A DNA stretch of 64,000 nucleotides, taken from assembly GCF_036549475.1 (NCBI RefSeq), contig NZ_JAZHLI010000002.1:124001-188000 (forward strand). The letters are read 5' to 3'. The translations under genes and the position numbers were made by a program. Numbering within the stretch: position 1 is the first letter of the stretch; each line of letters begins with the position of its first letter. The notes under the pieces were generated by a model that was given only the letters and a program-made list of their open reading frames with translations, was not told the origin of the DNA and searched no databases. Of this stretch, positions 61,675 through 64,000 are shown piece by piece. Origin of the DNA: Aurantimonas sp036549475 (lineage in GTDB: Bacteria; Pseudomonadota; Alphaproteobacteria; Rhizobiales; Rhizobiaceae).

Positions 61675-62714
61675 GCGGCGCCTCCGGCGGGAAAGACCAC
61701 GATGGCGGCCGGATCGAGCGCCAGGGAGACCTTGTCGCCCACCGCCAGATCGTTGCGGCCAGCCGCCCGCTGCGCGACGATGCGCCCGGCGGCCGTTTCC
61801 AGATACACCTCGACCGCCGAGCCCATGTCGCGGACGAACTCCACTCTGGCAGGGAGGGACGCGGCACCCTCGCGCTCGACGCTGACGTCTTCCGGACGGA
61901 TCGAGACTTCCGCGGTCGCGCAGCCCGGCGGCAGCGCCAGGCCCGGGATCGGTGCGTCGGCGATGGTCGCGCCGCCCTCGGCTGCATGCGCCGTCAGGAG
62001 GTTGGTCTGGCCGAGGAAGTCGGCGACGAACGCATTGACGGGGCGGCGATAGATGTCGATCGGCCGGTTCATCTGCTGGATGCGGCCGCCCTTCATGACG
62101 ACGATGGTGTCGGCCATGGTCATGGCCTCGCGCTGGTCGTGGGTGACGACGATGGTGGTGATGCCGAGCCGCTCCTGCAGTTGCCGCAGTTCCACCTGCA
62201 TGGCCTCGCGCAATTTGGCGTCGAGCGCCGACAGCGGCTCGTCGAGAAGGAAGAGTTTTGGCGAGACGGCGAGCGCCCGCGCGATGGCGACCCGCTGGCG
62301 CTGGCCGCCGGACAATTGCGCCACCGGCCGGTCGGCGACGCCGGGCAGGCGGACCAGATCCAGCAGTTCGGTGACGCGGGCGTCGCGCTCGGCGCGTCCC
62401 CGGCCGCGGATCTTCAGCGGATAGGCGATGTTGTCGCCGACCCTCAGATGGGGGAAGAGCGCCAGCGACTGGAACACCATGCCGAAGTCGCGCTGGTGGA
62501 CGGGGCGGTCGTCGATGACGGTGCCGTCGAAGCGGATCGTGCCGCTGGTCGGCGTTTCCAGACCCGCGATCATGCGCATGAGCGTGGTCTTGCCGCAGCC
62601 GGACGGGCCGAGCAGGCAGACGAAGCTGCCGGCCGGAACCTCGAGCACCGCGTCGTCGACGGCCAGGACGGAGCCGTAGCGCTTGGTGATGTTGGCAAGT
62701 TCGAGTGCGCTCAT
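61671..62714 (-). CDS. ABC transporter ATP-binding protein (polyamine-type, PotA-like)
   Basis: A 347-residue ATPase. Walker A is GPSGCGKTTLMRMI, the Q-loop is FGMVFQSLALFPH, the signature is LSGGQRQRVAIARAL, and Walker B is LFLLDEPLSALDAKLRE. The C-terminal TOBE domain (about residues 270-345) holds SIRPEDVSVE. This architecture is that of importers for spermidine, putrescine or iron/thiamine-like substrates; neighbours point to the polyamine group. Confidence 0.95.
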   Translation of the reverse strand: MSALELANITKRYGSVLAVDDAVLEVPAGSFVCLLGPSGCGKTTLMRMIAGLETPTSGTIRFDGTVIDDRPVHQRDFGMVFQSLALFPHLRVGDNIAYPLKIRGRGRAERDARVTELLDLVRLPGVADRPVAQLSGGQRQRVAIARALAVSPKLFLLDEPLSALDAKLREAMQVELRQLQERLGITTIVVTHDQREAMTMADTIVVMKGGRIQQMNRPIDIYRRPVNAFVADFLGQTNLLTAHAAEGGATIADAPIPGLALPPGCATAEVSIRPEDVSVEREGAASLPARVEFVRDMGSAVEVYLETAAGRIVAQRAAGRNDLAVGDKVSLALDPAAIVVFPAGGAA

Positions 62715-62787
62715 CGGCTGTGCGGTTCCTGATGCGATGGGCCGGCCGCCCCGGAAGGAGGCGACCGGCAGACGTTGAAGGCTCGGC

Positions 62788-63876
62788 TCAGCCGACGATG
62801 AGTTCGGTCCATTTCTGGTTCAGCCAGTCGGACTTCTCGACATACAGATCGTAGCGCGGAACGATCGGGTCGATCTCGGAGGAGACCGCCGCGAATTCCT
62901 CATCGGTGAGGTCGAGGAGGTCGCGCTTGATCACCGGGGCCGTGCCGACCTTGCGGGCGAGCAGGCTCTGGATCTCCGGCTGGGTCATGTAGTCGATGAA
63001 CTCATGGGCGATGTCGCCCTTCTCGGACGCCTTGGAGACGGCCCAGCAGCCGGAATCGGAGATGCCGCCTTCCTTCGGGAAGGTCGAGCGGACCGGGAAG
63101 CCGTCGGCCGCGGCCAGGCCCGTCACGTCGTGATAATACTGGCCCATCGGAATCTCGCCGGATTTCAGCGCCTGCTCGAACTGCGCCTCGTCCCGGTACC
63201 AGAGCTGGACGTTCGGCTTCACCTCGGCCAGCTTGTCCATCACCTGCAGGATGCCCTCCTCGGTGTCGAGGATGTCGGTGCCGTCGAAGAAGGTCCTGGC
63301 GGTGACTTCCAGGAGGAAGGAGTTCGAGACGAGGGCGAGCAGCCCCAGCTTCTCCTTGTTGGCCGGGTCCCAGAGCGCGGCCCAGCTATCGGGCGCCTCC
63401 GGATAGACATCCGTGTTGGTGACGAGATTGATGTACCAGGCGACGGCGCCGATGCCGGCGACCCGGCCGTCGGGATAGCTCACGACGAAGGGCGGCAGGA
63501 CGTCGCCGGAGCGGGTGATCCTGTCCATGTCCAGCGGTTGCCAGAGCTCGGTCTGCAGACCCTTGCGCATGGCGACCTGCGACATCATCGAGACGTCGGC
63601 CGGCGCGACGCCGGCCCGGGCAGCCTGCTCGAGCTGCACCAGCCAGGCTTCGCCGGTCGGCTCGGCGACGCTCTCCACGGCGATGCCCGTCGCTTCGGTG
63701 AAGGCCGGGAAGATGTTGGTGTCGAAGGAATCCTTGAAGTAGCCGCCATAGACGCCGATTTTCAGGCTCTTGTCCTGGGCTCTGAGGATCGACGGCATGG
63801 CCAGCGTGGCGCCTGCGGCGCCGGCGGCGGCGAGCAGATGCCGCCGGGTCAGGATGAGAGGGGACTTCCGCGTCAT
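62788..63876 (-). CDS. Periplasmic substrate-binding protein, polyamine/spermidine-type
   Basis: A 362-residue periplasmic receptor. The N-terminus has a Tat-like signal (LTRRHLLAAAGAAGATLAMP, ending LRAQ). The mature protein starts with KIGVYGGYFKDSF and contains WYINLVTN and DSWAALWDPANK, features of the PotD/PotF family. Start at 63876 is supported by AAGGAG. A 73-bp gap separates it from the ATPase gene. It is the first complete gene of the operon. Polyamine specificity is inferred from family and neighbours. Confidence 0.92.
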   Translation of the reverse strand: MTRKSPLILTRRHLLAAAGAAGATLAMPSILRAQDKSLKIGVYGGYFKDSFDTNIFPAFTEATGIAVESVAEPTGEAWLVQLEQAARAGVAPADVSMMSQVAMRKGLQTELWQPLDMDRITRSGDVLPPFVVSYPDGRVAGIGAVAWYINLVTNTDVYPEAPDSWAALWDPANKEKLGLLALVSNSFLLEVTARTFFDGTDILDTEEGILQVMDKLAEVKPNVQLWYRDEAQFEQALKSGEIPMGQYYHDVTGLAAADGFPVRSTFPKEGGISDSGCWAVSKASEKGDIAHEFIDYMTQPEIQSLLARKVGTAPVIKRDLLDLTDEEFAAVSSEIDPIVPRYDLYVEKSDWLNQKWTELIVG

Positions 63877-63910
63877 GACTTGATCTCCTTGGTTGCACAT
63901 GTCTGGCAGG

Positions 63911-64000
63911 TCAGCGGGCAGCGCCGGGACGGTTCGGCGTGAAATCCGCAAGGCTCAGCAGTTCGAACAGCATCTGCGCGCCGGCATGGGCGGTGTTGGT
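63911..64000 (-). CDS. C-terminal fragment of an upstream gene, possible ureohydrolase (agmatinase-like)
   Basis: An open minus-strand frame enters from beyond the window and gives the last 29 residues (TNTAHAGAQMLFELLSLADF, then nine more) before a TGA at 63911-63913. The ending NTAHAGAQMLFELL resembles the C-terminal helix of arginase/agmatinase-type ureohydrolases. It stands 35 bp ahead of the binding-protein start in the same direction. With so few residues the family is only suggested; the existence of a real gene end is likelier than the name. Confidence 0.5.
   Translation of the reverse strand, partial: TNTAHAGAQMLFELLSLADFTPNRPGAAR

Overview
This window is a 64 kb piece of a high-GC alphaproteobacterial chromosome, most likely Hyphomicrobiales (Rhizobiales). 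The assignment rests on gene order: tatC-serS-surE-pcm-(LysM/M23 lipoprotein)-(DUF815 ATPase)-yajC-secDF, then tig, clpP-clpX-lon-hup, glyA-nrdR-ribD-ribE-ribH-nusB, and bamE / ubiquinol-cytochrome c chaperone / DUF177-plsX-fabH-ihfA-merR. The fused SecDF and the DUF1127 gene with anti-Shine-Dalgarno small RNAs agree with it. Coding density is high. I saw no insertion sequence, prophage or CRISPR array.

Layout. Positions 1-9.0 kb hold Tat and Sec export genes, serine-tRNA ligase and the repair/stress proteins SurE and Pcm. At 9.0-10.4 kb two small genes resemble mitochondrial complex I assembly factors: an Mth938-type protein (NDUFAF3-like) and a squalene/phytoene-synthase-fold protein (NDUFAF6-like). 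Next are a DUF4153 membrane protein and trmFO. At 13.84-14.37 kb, on the minus strand, a 47-residue DUF1127 gene is followed by three tandem ~105-nt units of three hairpins each. All nine hairpin loops carry a TCCTCC-type anti-Shine-Dalgarno core, which is the layout of the cuckoo/CcsR small RNAs. tRNA-Leu, tig, a large MscS channel and the clpP-clpX-lon-hup proteostasis block follow (14.7-24.3 kb).

From 24.6 to 32.5 kb there are mixed single genes: a double cold-shock-domain protein, recQ, a 3-methyladenine glycosylase, a DUF3008 mini-protein, a PiT phosphate permease, a Nudix hydrolase and a Tat-exported L,D-transpeptidase. glyA-nrdR-rib-nusB (32.7-37.6 kb) is a core operon. nrdR contains one N flanked by a perfect 91-bp duplication, which looks like a contig-join error. 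After an MFS permease and a proton-pumping pyrophosphatase come envelope/lipid genes (bamE, plsX, fabH), ihfA, a MerR regulator and tRNA-Pro.

From 46.7 to 59.2 kb the content is accessory: K+ channel, unknown small protein, PEP synthase, thioredoxin-2, CbpA/CbpM chaperone pair, DUF2267, phospholipase D, acetamidase/formamidase, UspA and a cation P-type ATPase. Three of its intergenic gaps carry a palindrome fitting the FixK/FNR consensus, each centred 70-90 bp before a start codon. I infer a low-oxygen or general-stress island. The window ends in a minus-strand polyamine-type ABC transporter operon with a nitrilase-family amidase, preceded by the C-terminus of what may be a ureohydrolase.
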